DNA from: an uncultured Eubacterium sp.
Lineage (GTDB): Bacteria > Bacillota > Clostridia > Lachnospirales > Lachnospiraceae
Reading direction: 5' to 3'
NCBI GenBank assembly: GCA_947088865.1
Contig: CAMUHY010000004.1
Coordinates: forward strand, 62,001 to 126,000
DNA: 64,000 nt
Under the pieces are notes generated by a model. The model did no database searches, had not been told where the DNA came from, and saw only the letters and a program-made list of their open reading frames with translations. The translations under genes were made by a program, and so were the position numbers. Each line of letters begins with the position of its first letter. Positions within the stretch are counted from its first letter, which is position 1. Shown here piece by piece: positions 1 through 7,518 of the stretch.

Positions 1-718
1 CATATCCCATCATATGATGCTGATATTTTCCCAACTCTTCTTTTTCTTCCTCTCGTTCTTCTTCCATCTCATCAATCATTTCATAAATATCATCATCTAA
101 AATATCATACATGCAGTAATCTTGTGGAACAACAATTTCAAACTTTTCTTTTAACAATTGGATAAACAACTTATCCCATTGATAATTACTCATGTCAAGC
201 GAAGTCTCGTCTATATACAAATCAATTGCTGTCGTTTTTAATATTGGCGTACAATCTTTGTCAACATCATCTGTTGTCTTAATATTTAATGCTCTTATCT
301 GTTCTTCTGTTACGCTTCTGTCAATCGTTTCATGGTAGACAACCTTATACCCTTTGTTGTTTTTTAAATCACATCCTGTATCCGCATCAAAATCAAATCC
401 ATATAAATCATCTACTGCATGGAAAAATTGAAGCATCCCTTTTTGTGGAAGCTCAATTCCATCACTGTTATTAAGACGTTTTAAACCATCCAGATTAATC
501 TGTGCAAGCAACACTAAACTATCACCATTTTCATCTCTTGGATATTCTTTGCTCAAGTCCCAATAAGGAAGCCCTCCAAACTTATCATCAAAAAGACCTG
601 CTTCTCTTTCATGATTAACCACAATATGATACTCATTTTTTGTCGTTCTTTCCTCAATGTCTTTTATAATGCTTAATGCTTGTTCTTTTGTGATATTAAA
701 TTCTTTGTCTTTTTCCAT
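1..718 (-). CDS. DUF1963 (YwqG-like) protein, partial (C-terminus beyond left edge)
   Basis: An open frame on the minus strand runs off the left edge; about 239 residues are visible. The N-terminal half has the pattern of the DUF1963/YwqG family: a short 'GGLPYWD' stretch, then 'LLAQINLDGL', 'LPQKGMLQFF' and 'DDLYGFDF'. The family has no established function, although some members lie near toxin or immunity genes. The visible end is highly acidic, with runs of Asp and Glu. I chose the ATG at 718; an in-frame ATG at 730 sits only one or two bases after the Shine-Dalgarno AGAAAGG and is less likely. It lies downstream of cysE, separated by a REP-like hairpin. The family call is from remembered motifs and is fairly secure; the function is unknown. 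Confidence 0.72.
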   Translation of the reverse strand, partial: MEKDKEFNITKEQALSIIKDIEERTTKNEYHIVVNHEREAGLFDDKFGGLPYWDLSKEYPRDENGDSLVLLAQINLDGLKRLNNSDGIELPQKGMLQFFHAVDDLYGFDFDADTGCDLKNNKGYKVVYHETIDRSVTEEQIRALNIKTTDDVDKDCTPILKTTAIDLYIDETSLDMSNYQWDKLFIQLLKEKFEIVVPQDYCMYDILDDDIYEMIDEMEEEREEEKEELGKYQHHMMGY

Positions 719-765
719 ATAAATGACCATACCTTTCTATTAATCTGTAAATTTAATGAAGACAG

Positions 766-800
766 TTAAGCGGATATTCGCAATCCGCTACGCTACTTGC
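766..800 (-). repeat. REP-like hairpin repeat, copy 1
   Basis: On the plus strand AGCGGAT (769-775) and ATCCGCT (783-789) form a perfect 7-bp stem around the loop ATTCGCA, followed by ACGCTACTTG. Read on the minus strand, a GTAG tetranucleotide lies just before the hairpin, as in bacterial REP elements. It lies between cysE and the DUF1963 gene. Confidence 0.75.
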
Positions 801-827
801 ACATAGGACTAAATTGTTCATTTATTA

Positions 828-1727
828 TCAAGTCTTTCTGCTTTTTAACATTAATTCAGGAATGTAAGCAGATACTTTTGTGTTTGGTGGTATGGATTCT
901 GTTACAAAAGAGTTACCTGCCACCACAGAATTTTGCCCAACTACCGTTTCACCGCCTAAAATGGTAGCATTTGCATAGATAACAACATTATCCTCAATCG
1001 TAGGATGTCTCTTTACCCCCGAAAGCGCCTGCCCTTGACTGAGCGATAATGCGCCAAGCGTAACACCCTGATATAATTTTACATGTTTGCCTATAACGGT
1101 TGTCTCTCCGATAACAATTCCTGTTCCATGGTCTATAAAAAAATACTCTCCAATCGTTGCGCCTGGATTAATATCAATCCCTGTTTTGCCGTGTGCATGT
1201 TCTGTCATAATTCTTGGAATAAAAGGAACTTGTAATTGATAAAGTTCATGTGCAACGCGATATACAAAGATTGCATATATGCCTGGATATGAAAAAATAA
1301 TCTCCTCTCTGCTGTTTGCTGCGGGGTCTCCCTCTAATTCAGCCTCAATATCTTTTAATATAAGCTGTTGAATGGTAGGGATTTGTTCTAGGAAATTTAA
1401 TGTCAATTCCTGCGCCATCTTTTCAATATCTGACTGTTGTTTTTCTAATGTATGATACGATAAAGCCACATAAATTTGCTTATAAAGCTTTTCATATATT
1501 CCTGCAAGCGTATTGCCCGCAAAACTATTTAAAGAGACATAGGCTGTATTTTCCGTGCCAAAATATCCAGGAAATATAATTCTTCTCATCTCATTAAGGA
1601 TATCAATAATCTCTTCTCTTTTTGGAAGATGTTGGTCAACTTCAAATTCAAAAAGCCCCTGTTTTTTATAATTATCACTTAATCTATCTGCAATCTGTGT
1701 AATTTGATTTTTTATATTATATTCCAT
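828..1727 (-). CDS. cysE: Serine O-acetyltransferase
   Basis: This 299-residue protein catalyses acetyl transfer from acetyl-CoA to L-serine, the first step of cysteine synthesis in the cytoplasm. The N-terminal helical half (about 1-140) includes DPAA (134-137). The C-terminal half is a left-handed beta-helix of hexapeptide repeats, with the family motifs H-x-H-G-K-T-G (177-183), IDHGTG around His200, an LGALS stretch (225-229) and KRHPTIEDN from 239. The N-terminal extension is longer than in E. coli CysE and resembles the long EpsC/SrpH-type enzymes of anaerobes. No cysK is adjacent. A consensus promoter lies about 240 bases upstream (1971-1999), leaving a long leader, so control may act on the leader RNA. 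Assignment to the family is secure. Confidence 0.93.
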   Translation of the reverse strand: MEYNIKNQITQIADRLSDNYKKQGLFEFEVDQHLPKREEIIDILNEMRRIIFPGYFGTENTAYVSLNSFAGNTLAGIYEKLYKQIYVALSYHTLEKQQSDIEKMAQELTLNFLEQIPTIQQLILKDIEAELEGDPAANSREEIIFSYPGIYAIFVYRVAHELYQLQVPFIPRIMTEHAHGKTGIDINPGATIGEYFFIDHGTGIVIGETTVIGKHVKLYQGVTLGALSLSQGQALSGVKRHPTIEDNVVIYANATILGGETVVGQNSVVAGNSFVTESIPPNTKVSAYIPELMLKSRKT

Positions 1728-1758
1728 AATAATCTCTCATTCTTACTAAATTTGTGAA

Positions 1759-1781
1759 AAAAACAGCCTATCATTGTTTTT
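1759..1781 (-). terminator. Possible attenuator hairpin in the cysE leader
   Basis: AAAAACA (1759-1765) and TGTTTTT (1775-1781) form a 7-bp, AT-rich stem around a 9-base loop. On the minus strand a run of T follows directly, about 30 bases before the cysE start codon. This has the form of a weak intrinsic terminator inside the leader. The stem is poor in GC, so function is uncertain. Confidence 0.35.
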
Positions 1782-1783
1782 AT

Positions 1784-1819
1784 GAAGCAAATATTCGCAA
1801 TGCTCTTTGTCGCTTGCTT
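1784..1819 (-). repeat. REP-like hairpin repeat, copy 2 (degenerate)
   Basis: The plus-strand sequence AAGCAAATATTCGCAATGCT resembles the REP-like consensus (core ATATTCGCAAT plus a trailing GCTTGC). The stem is largely lost. It lies inside the transcribed leader of cysE. Confidence 0.5.
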
Positions 1820-1970
1820 AAACTATCTTGCTGCCCCGCAACATTTTTCAACAGACAAGCCTAATTTTTTTGATGAGATTAAAACAAACTTGTTCGATGA
1901 AAAAATCCTTTTACATCATCAACATATCTTTTATTATATTTATATAGTACGATATATCACTATTTGTATT

Positions 1971-1999
1971 ATTATATAATGCGAACATTTGTTTGTCAA
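1971..1999 (-). promoter_or_regulatory. Consensus sigma-A promoter of cysE
   Basis: On the minus strand TTGACA (1994-1999) and TATAAT (1971-1976) are both perfect consensus hexamers separated by exactly 17 bases. Transcription would start near 1964, giving a leader of about 237 bases before cysE. This is the best-matching promoter in the window. Confidence 0.8.
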
Positions 2000-2101
2000 T
2001 CTTTATAGACAATTATTACTATTTTTTATCTCTTCATTATTTTATGTACTTAAAAAAAATCGTTACTGATTTTTTTTATAAAAAATAATGCTAAAAGCGT
2101 A

Positions 2102-3292
2102 TTACTGAAATGACACCTTTATACTGCATATTTCAGCATCTGTGCCAACTCTCATAAAAGGTCCATATAATCCTACTCCAGAAGTTACAATATTGTGCAT
2201 ATTTCCTTTTTTAAGATAACCATATGAATTTTCCCATATAAGCTGACATGTAATATTTAGAGGAAACAATTGTCCATCATGTGTATGTCCACATAAATCC
2301 AAATCAACGCCCGCATTGGCAAGCTCTCCAAGCTCACGCGGCTCATGGTCAATAACAATAATCGGTTTAGATTGGTCTAATCCCTCTACCAGCTCATCTG
2401 GTGTCTTTCTAACCTCAATATCTCGTCCCGGTCTTTTTGCATCAGGTCTTCCATATAAATAAAAGCTATTATCAATAAGAACATACTCGTCTCTAAGAAG
2501 TTTGATATTTGCTCTTTCTAAAAATTCATCCATACGAATATCGCTTTGTCTTTTTTCGCGTTTATCAAATCGAAACGTAAATCCACCTATAATTTTTTCT
2601 GCTATATCATGATTCCCATAACAAGCATACACGCCATATTTACTGTTAATACTGCTTAAAATATTAATTAATTCCTCTGGATTATCAAGACTGTCGTAAT
2701 CATTGTCAAAAATATCTCCCGCAATAACCACAAGGTCTGGATTGGTTGCATTTATTTTTTCTACCATCTGCTTTATCTGTCTTTGTCGTATGTTATACCC
2801 CATATGCAAGTCTGCAACCAAAACAATATTCATTGATTTTATATTGCCTGCTTTTTTGTCAACGGAAACGTCATAATTTGTCGTATATATCACTCCTGCA
2901 TGGATTACGCCATATGTACTGCATGATATAATAAACACCAGACATAAAACGCCTGCAAGTATATGTATTTTTCTTGTCCTAAGCTTACTTCTTTTTGTCA
3001 CTATCACAACAAATCTCGATAAATCTGCAACAATAAGCGCTATGGTCGTATAAAGTCCAACACCATACCAGTAATTACCTATACTAACCATAGCTGCTTT
3101 TATATCGGAACCTTTCGGAAGAAAAAATCCAACAATCATTGCGCTTGCAAAAAATAAATATATTATAAGAATGGGCGCTCGAATATACCACTTTTTTGTT
3201 TTTACATGAATATTTTTTAGCCAAATAAATAATCGAAATAAAAAATATACATTTAACAGGACATATACTGGTGATAAAATGATTGCAAGCAT
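2102..3292 (-). CDS. Membrane-anchored metallophosphoesterase (YkuE/YaeI-like)
   Basis: This 396-residue protein has four or five predicted membrane segments in the first 145 residues and then a calcineurin-like phosphoesterase domain. The metal-binding motifs appear in order: VADLHMG, GDIFDND, GNHD, IDHEP and CGHTHDGQ. Such proteins hydrolyse phosphomono- or diesters; YkuE-like members act at the outer face of the membrane, possibly on lipid or UDP-sugar substrates. The start at 3292 follows a strong AGGGAGG site and overlaps the end of the upstream gene by 40 bases, which suggests translational coupling in a three-gene operon with the flippase-like and DUF975/CmpB genes. The domain is certain; the substrate is unknown. 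Confidence 0.85.
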   Translation of the reverse strand: MLAIILSPVYVLLNVYFLFRLFIWLKNIHVKTKKWYIRAPILIIYLFFASAMIVGFFLPKGSDIKAAMVSIGNYWYGVGLYTTIALIVADLSRFVVIVTKRSKLRTRKIHILAGVLCLVFIISCSTYGVIHAGVIYTTNYDVSVDKKAGNIKSMNIVLVADLHMGYNIRQRQIKQMVEKINATNPDLVVIAGDIFDNDYDSLDNPEELINILSSINSKYGVYACYGNHDIAEKIIGGFTFRFDKREKRQSDIRMDEFLERANIKLLRDEYVLIDNSFYLYGRPDAKRPGRDIEVRKTPDELVEGLDQSKPIIVIDHEPRELGELANAGVDLDLCGHTHDGQLFPLNITCQLIWENSYGYLKKGNMHNIVTSGVGLYGPFMRVGTDAEICSIKVSFQ

Positions 3293-5193
3293 GTGATATC
3301 CTCCCTATCTTGATTACAAAATAAATATTCTTCATTTAATGCGTAATCTGTTATTCCCTTACCTTCATTCGGATTATCATTTGAATAAATCTTATCCACC
3401 ATAAATATTATAATCAATGCAACACATAAAGGAACTAAGATTGCCATTGAAATTTTCCTTAATATATTATCCAACATTGGCGCGACAACATATACAAATG
3501 CTATACCGCCTAGTCCAAACACAAGCAGACCTTCCGCGCATATTCTGCCGTTTAAATTTAAAAAATAGCCTGTATAATCCCACCATTTTTTTCCATTATG
3601 AGCAATCTCAAGATACCATGAAGTAAAATATTCCACGATACCACACAATATAATTGCTGTTATAAATTCTAACACTGGATTTTTTCTAAATTTAAATAAT
3701 AACAGTAAAATTAATATGCCCCCAGCACCATATATAGGAAGCCATGGTCCATGAAGCACACCTCTGTTGACAAATCTACCGTCCTCTATCAAATGCAAAA
3801 TCACTTCCCAAATCCAACCAATAAACGAGACAACAAAAAACATAACCACTAATGATACAACCGAATAATGTCTCATATAGCGCAAGTCTCGAATCCACTT
3901 TTTTACCATATTTTCTTTCGATGCATCATATACTTTGCTCATCTTTATAGGATACGTTTTGCCAGACACAACACTATTAACATGTTTTATAGCAATCACT
4001 TGAGACATATACTCTTGATAAATTTCATCTTCTTTTCCATAAAATAATGTAATTCCAAATGTATTATTTAAAAATCCAATGATTCCCTTTTTCTTTTTAT
4101 ATTCAGGCAAAGGCTTATTGACTAACTCGTATTCTTCTTTGTACGTTGCCTTAATTGCTTCTTCATCTGGTATTTCATATAAATATTGGTCATTTAATAA
4201 ATCAATATTTTCAATGCCATTTTCTTTTGCAATATTTCGGATATATACATAATATTCCGCAAAAGTCGCCTCCTTATAAGGATTCAAATAAACAGCTCCA
4301 ACAATTCCATATGATAAAAAATCTAATATTTCCCATAATATAAAAGACCAAGACATAACAAAACATTGCCATTTATGACCGCACATCATCCTTCGTGATA
4401 ATGTTATAGCGGTATTTGGCGATATATCTGGATTTTCTGCTACAATATATGGAACCATAAAATAAGAGTATTTTTTAATAAATGCGCCTACAATTGTAAA
4501 TAGCCACAATATTTCATAAACATCTTTTAACAGCATAGTCATTGCCGCTTTGCACCACTTGCCAGATTTAAAAATATAGGCAAATCTCTGAATAGGCACT
4601 TCCTTATAGATACGTCCCTCCATAAAGATTCGTTTGTATATTATACTAAATATATTAAAAATAAATATCCAGACAGCCATCAAAACAGCAAAACTAAGCA
4701 ATATAAACAATACAATTGCCGCATTGTCTGAACCTGTAATATTTTTAAGCAATAAGACAATTGACACTAAAATTTGCCCGCTGGATATATAATTGACAAT
4801 TGAAGAAAAGACCCCTTGCGACCGCCCTAATATCACATTTTCTTTAATAGCAGCATCCTTATCCACCGTCTGTTGTATTTCCTGCTGTGTTTTATCTTTT
4901 GTCTCATTAATTTTTCCCTGCGCTAATTCACCCCATACAGTTTTAAGCTTAGAATATAGACTAATACCGCCTGATGTTGGCACATCATCAATCACTTCAT
5001 CAACATCTTGATTTGTTTCAGACTGATAATACTGCACCCATAACGATATATCTTCATTTATTGTAAATATATCAATAGCACTTGTATAAGCTATGCCAAG
5101 CACCGCTGACACAATTAACGATACAATATAAATAAGAATATGGTTTTTCACTGCAACTTTCGCTGATTTCTTTAATGTTTTTCTGTTATACAT
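3253..5193 (-). CDS. DUF975-like / CmpB-like putative ABC permease fusion
   Basis: This is a polytopic membrane protein of 646 residues. The N-terminal half begins with a basic 'KKSAKVAVKNH' stretch and a first membrane segment, as in DUF975-family integral membrane proteins. It carries a charged extracellular or linker region (about 45-125) and several further membrane helices. The C-terminal third ('GWIWEVILHLI', 'NRGVLHGPWLPIYG', 'EYFTSWYLE', 'WWDYTGYFLNLNGRICAEGL') matches the family called putative ABC transporter type IV (CmpB). No ATPase is adjacent. The start at 5193 is preceded by GGAG at good distance; an earlier in-frame ATG at 5217 lacks a site. Transport function is only suggested by the family name. 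Confidence 0.75.
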   Translation of the reverse strand: MYNRKTLKKSAKVAVKNHILIYIVSLIVSAVLGIAYTSAIDIFTINEDISLWVQYYQSETNQDVDEVIDDVPTSGGISLYSKLKTVWGELAQGKINETKDKTQQEIQQTVDKDAAIKENVILGRSQGVFSSIVNYISSGQILVSIVLLLKNITGSDNAAIVLFILLSFAVLMAVWIFIFNIFSIIYKRIFMEGRIYKEVPIQRFAYIFKSGKWCKAAMTMLLKDVYEILWLFTIVGAFIKKYSYFMVPYIVAENPDISPNTAITLSRRMMCGHKWQCFVMSWSFILWEILDFLSYGIVGAVYLNPYKEATFAEYYVYIRNIAKENGIENIDLLNDQYLYEIPDEEAIKATYKEEYELVNKPLPEYKKKKGIIGFLNNTFGITLFYGKEDEIYQEYMSQVIAIKHVNSVVSGKTYPIKMSKVYDASKENMVKKWIRDLRYMRHYSVVSLVVMFFVVSFIGWIWEVILHLIEDGRFVNRGVLHGPWLPIYGAGGILILLLLFKFRKNPVLEFITAIILCGIVEYFTSWYLEIAHNGKKWWDYTGYFLNLNGRICAEGLLVFGLGGIAFVYVVAPMLDNILRKISMAILVPLCVALIIIFMVDKIYSNDNPNEGKGITDYALNEEYLFCNQDREDITCLQSFYHQYMSC

Positions 5194-5243
5194 ATTAATT
5201 CTCCATAAGCTGTCCAATTATTTCAGATAAAATAATATAACTA

Positions 5244-6290
5244 TTATTTGTCTAACACGTAATTTTTATTTTTATAATGATTTGAAATTGCTTTTCCTAA
5301 TACTACCAAAATACCTACTAATAATAAAAAGTAAAAGTTTGCAAACCTTGTGACACACATGGATGCTGTAAGATACTTACTTGTAAATACTCCTTCAAAT
5401 ACTCGCTTATACAAAAATTCTGTAATTCCCTGCGCACCTGGAAGAGGAAGCATATCTACGGATATCATAATTGCTATCTGCACCAACATAATATATTGAA
5501 TACTACTGCCTGATAATCCAAAACCTCTATATACAATATAAGTCAGCACAACTAAGAAAAATCGCTGTAAATAACTTACTAAAAACATATAGGTAACTTT
5601 TTTCTTATCCTCTAACAACGATTTTTTCACATCTCTATATCCGTCAAAAAAACCATGAATTGCTTTTGCACTTTTTTCAGAATCCTTTAATATATGTACC
5701 TTTACAAGTCCCCTTAATAGAGCTTGCGCTATTCGTTCTATCAAATCTGGATTTATCATAATGAACAAAAGAAGCACTACCCAAAATACAACAATAATCA
5801 ATCCCAGATAATACCACCCCATATGTCCATAAAAGACTTCATTAATGACATCATTAAAGAAAAGAAGCAATACAACGCCAACTGATGCAAGAACAAATTT
5901 ATTCATTGCTGCAATCACTGTCAATGTAGCGCAACTTTTAGAAAAACTATATCCATCTTTTTTTATATAATATAACTGCATTGGCTGCCCGCCAGAAGCA
6001 GACGGTGTTATCCCACTGTAAAAAAAGCCAATAAACGCATAACCTACGCATTGAAAAAATCCTTTTATCCCATTATGGGAGGCGAACATAAACCATATCA
6101 TAAAACCTTCACAAGAAACATATAAAAATGAAGAAATCAAAGCAGCTATCAACGCTAAAGGGGATAATGACGTCAAAGAATCTAATATTTCATTTAAATC
6201 TTGCCCTTCAAATACCGTAAAAAATGTAAATCCCATTACAAGAACAAATAAAAGAATTTGACTGAGTCGTTTTTTTAACTTATTACTCAT
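5244..6290 (-). CDS. Lysylphosphatidylglycerol synthase TM-like / YbhN-type flippase
   Basis: This 348-residue protein has about eight hydrophobic segments. The motifs 'SGITPSASGGQPMQLYY' and 'LPLPGAQGITEFLY' are typical of the LPG_synthase_TM family, which includes the membrane half of MprF and stand-alone YbhN/AglD-like proteins that are thought to flip lipids or lipid-linked sugars. The catalytic lysyl-transferase domain of MprF is absent, so it is not a complete MprF. It is first in the operon with the CmpB-like and phosphoesterase genes. The start follows GAGAAAGG with a 13-base spacer, part of a leader motif shared with several other genes here. Family confident; substrate unknown. Confidence 0.85.
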   Translation of the reverse strand: MSNKLKKRLSQILLFVLVMGFTFFTVFEGQDLNEILDSLTSLSPLALIAALISSFLYVSCEGFMIWFMFASHNGIKGFFQCVGYAFIGFFYSGITPSASGGQPMQLYYIKKDGYSFSKSCATLTVIAAMNKFVLASVGVVLLLFFNDVINEVFYGHMGWYYLGLIIVVFWVVLLLFIMINPDLIERIAQALLRGLVKVHILKDSEKSAKAIHGFFDGYRDVKKSLLEDKKKVTYMFLVSYLQRFFLVVLTYIVYRGFGLSGSSIQYIMLVQIAIMISVDMLPLPGAQGITEFLYKRVFEGVFTSKYLTASMCVTRFANFYFLLLVGILVVLGKAISNHYKNKNYVLDK

Positions 6291-6425
6291 ATTTATGAAT
6301 GACCTTTCTCTTAATCTGTAAAACTTATAAAATCGTAAACATAAAAATTATATCATAATAAAACTATAAAATAAAGAAGGACTGTTGTAAAATCAATTTT
6401 TCATATAATCTATGAATATTTAGTA

Positions 6426-6500
6426 AAATACCATAGCATCCAAAGGACACTATGGTATTTGACCCTCACGGCAGTGCTTGCTCGCAAAAATAAAACTTCT
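6426..6500 (-). terminator. Terminator-like hairpin with GAGGGTC block, copy 1
   Basis: AAATACCATAG (6426-6436) pairs perfectly with CTATGGTATTT (6450-6460), with a further TCC/GGA pairing in the loop. On the minus strand it is preceded by GCCGTGAGGGTC and followed by TTTTA. The same block and hairpin form occur at 41942-42000. It lies downstream of the hemerythrin gene and could end that operon. Confidence 0.6.
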
Positions 6501-6544
6501 ATATTCCATCTTATATTGTTTGATTTTATAACAGTCCGCATATC

Positions 6545-6575
6545 AAACGGATATTCGCAATCCGTTTTGCTGCTT
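6545..6575 (-). repeat. REP-like hairpin repeat, copy 3
   Basis: AACGGAT (6546-6552) and ATCCGTT (6560-6566) form a perfect stem around ATTCGCA, the same loop as copy 1. Relative to copy 1 a G-C pair is replaced by an A-T pair on both arms, a compensatory change that keeps the stem. Confidence 0.75.
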
Positions 6576-6661
6576 CTTTGATAAAGCTAAATTACTCTAA
6601 ATATATCTACATTTTTGATTTTATTGCTAATTTTTATTGCTAATATATACAGCAGCCATTA

Positions 6662-7483
6662 TTATTCCTCAGCAGGTATTTTTTTATCCATCTTTAAAAT
6701 ATGATTTTTAAGCCACTCTAATAAAAAATTAATCAATTCCTCAAGATATTCTTCTTGATTGTCATCGACGGATTCCAAATCCACTCGATTTAATTTTTCA
6801 ATAAACGCTCTATGGGCTAATCGTTGAACTTCAATATCTTTATATCGAATACGCTCCATATACTCTTCTTCATCCGAAAAATGTTTATCTGTATAATCTT
6901 TTAAATCATTTAACACATTGACAATTCTATCAAATTTATCATGGACATATTCCATATGTATAACATCATATACATTCTGAATAATCTGAAAGAGCTGTTT
7001 ATGTTCTTCATCTATAAAATCAATATTGGTTTTATACTCTTGCGTAAATTGGAAAGATTGTTCGTTAGATGAAGTTGAAGAAGTTTGCACTGTTCCCATC
7101 TTTCCAATCATAATGTCGCTTCCAAGTATATGCCGATACAGCCAGTTAGAAAGGAAAATCAATAAATCCTCCAACATTTTTTTACTTTCTTCTTCATCTA
7201 AATTATCTGTATATATATCATTTACTTTTTTTGTAAATGCTTCATGTTCTCTTATTTGTCTAGGCAATTCAGGGTCATTAATCTTCCTCATATATGCTTC
7301 TTCATGCTCAAAATGAACCTCCGCATATTTTTTTAACTCCTTCACTAACCCTCGAATCATAACAATATGCTTATTTGCTGTATTGAGCAAACCATATGCC
7401 TCATTAATCACCTGAAATAAATGCTCATGTTCCCTGTCTATCTCTTCAATCCCAGTAATACAATCCTCTGTAAATTCATACAT
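6662..7483 (-). CDS. Tandem hemerythrin-domain protein
   Basis: This protein of about 273 residues carries two bacteriohemerythrin domains of about 125 residues each. Each has the di-iron ligand pattern: a first His in 'EIDREHEHLF' and 'FIDEEHKQLF', then the H-x3-E motif in 'HFEHEEAYM' and 'HFSDEEEYM', then an H-x-x-F stretch and a final H-x4-D ('HILGSDIM', 'HILKMDKK'). Hemerythrins bind O2 reversibly at a di-iron site and serve as oxygen sensors, stores or scavengers. It starts only 35 bases after the radical SAM/HAD gene and is probably the last gene of that operon. I chose the ATG at 7483; an in-frame ATG at 7495 lies two bases after the AGGAAGG site. Family secure; role in the operon is inference. 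Confidence 0.88.
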   Translation of the reverse strand: MYEFTEDCITGIEEIDREHEHLFQVINEAYGLLNTANKHIVMIRGLVKELKKYAEVHFEHEEAYMRKINDPELPRQIREHEAFTKKVNDIYTDNLDEEESKKMLEDLLIFLSNWLYRHILGSDIMIGKMGTVQTSSTSSNEQSFQFTQEYKTNIDFIDEEHKQLFQIIQNVYDVIHMEYVHDKFDRIVNVLNDLKDYTDKHFSDEEEYMERIRYKDIEVQRLAHRAFIEKLNRVDLESVDDNQEEYLEELINFLLEWLKNHILKMDKKIPAEE

Positions 7484-7518
7484 ATCAATCACCATGTCCT
7501 TCCTTTACTCTGCAACTT

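Larger units (their letters stand above)
1728..2101. other. Intergenic region holding the cysE leader and promoter
   Basis: This gap of 374 bases has no convincing gene. On the minus strand it holds the cysE promoter (1971-1999), a leader of about 240 bases with a degenerate REP-like copy, and a weak terminator-like hairpin at 1759-1781. No T-box signature (no GGTGG-NACCGCG block) was found. A short inverted repeat ATAGT...ACTAT just downstream of the -10 could be an operator. A plus-strand frame at 1782-1979 lies wholly in this leader and has no ribosome binding site. Confidence 0.6.
6291..6661. other. Intergenic region with both hairpin repeat families
   Basis: No gene is seen in these 371 bases. 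They hold a terminator-like hairpin with the conserved GAGGGTC block (6426-6500) and a perfect REP-like hairpin (6545-6575), both downstream of the minus-strand hemerythrin gene. The part near 6300-6360 is the leader of the flippase-like gene. Confidence 0.6.

Noticed and set aside
1782-1979. Plus-strand frame of 65 codons beginning MKQIFAMLF, like a signal peptide
   Set aside because: It has no ribosome binding site, lies wholly in the transcribed leader of cysE and begins within a degenerate REP-like copy.
1728-1990. T-box leader before cysE
   Set aside because: No GGTGG-NACCGCG block or other conserved T-box sequence was found on the minus strand.
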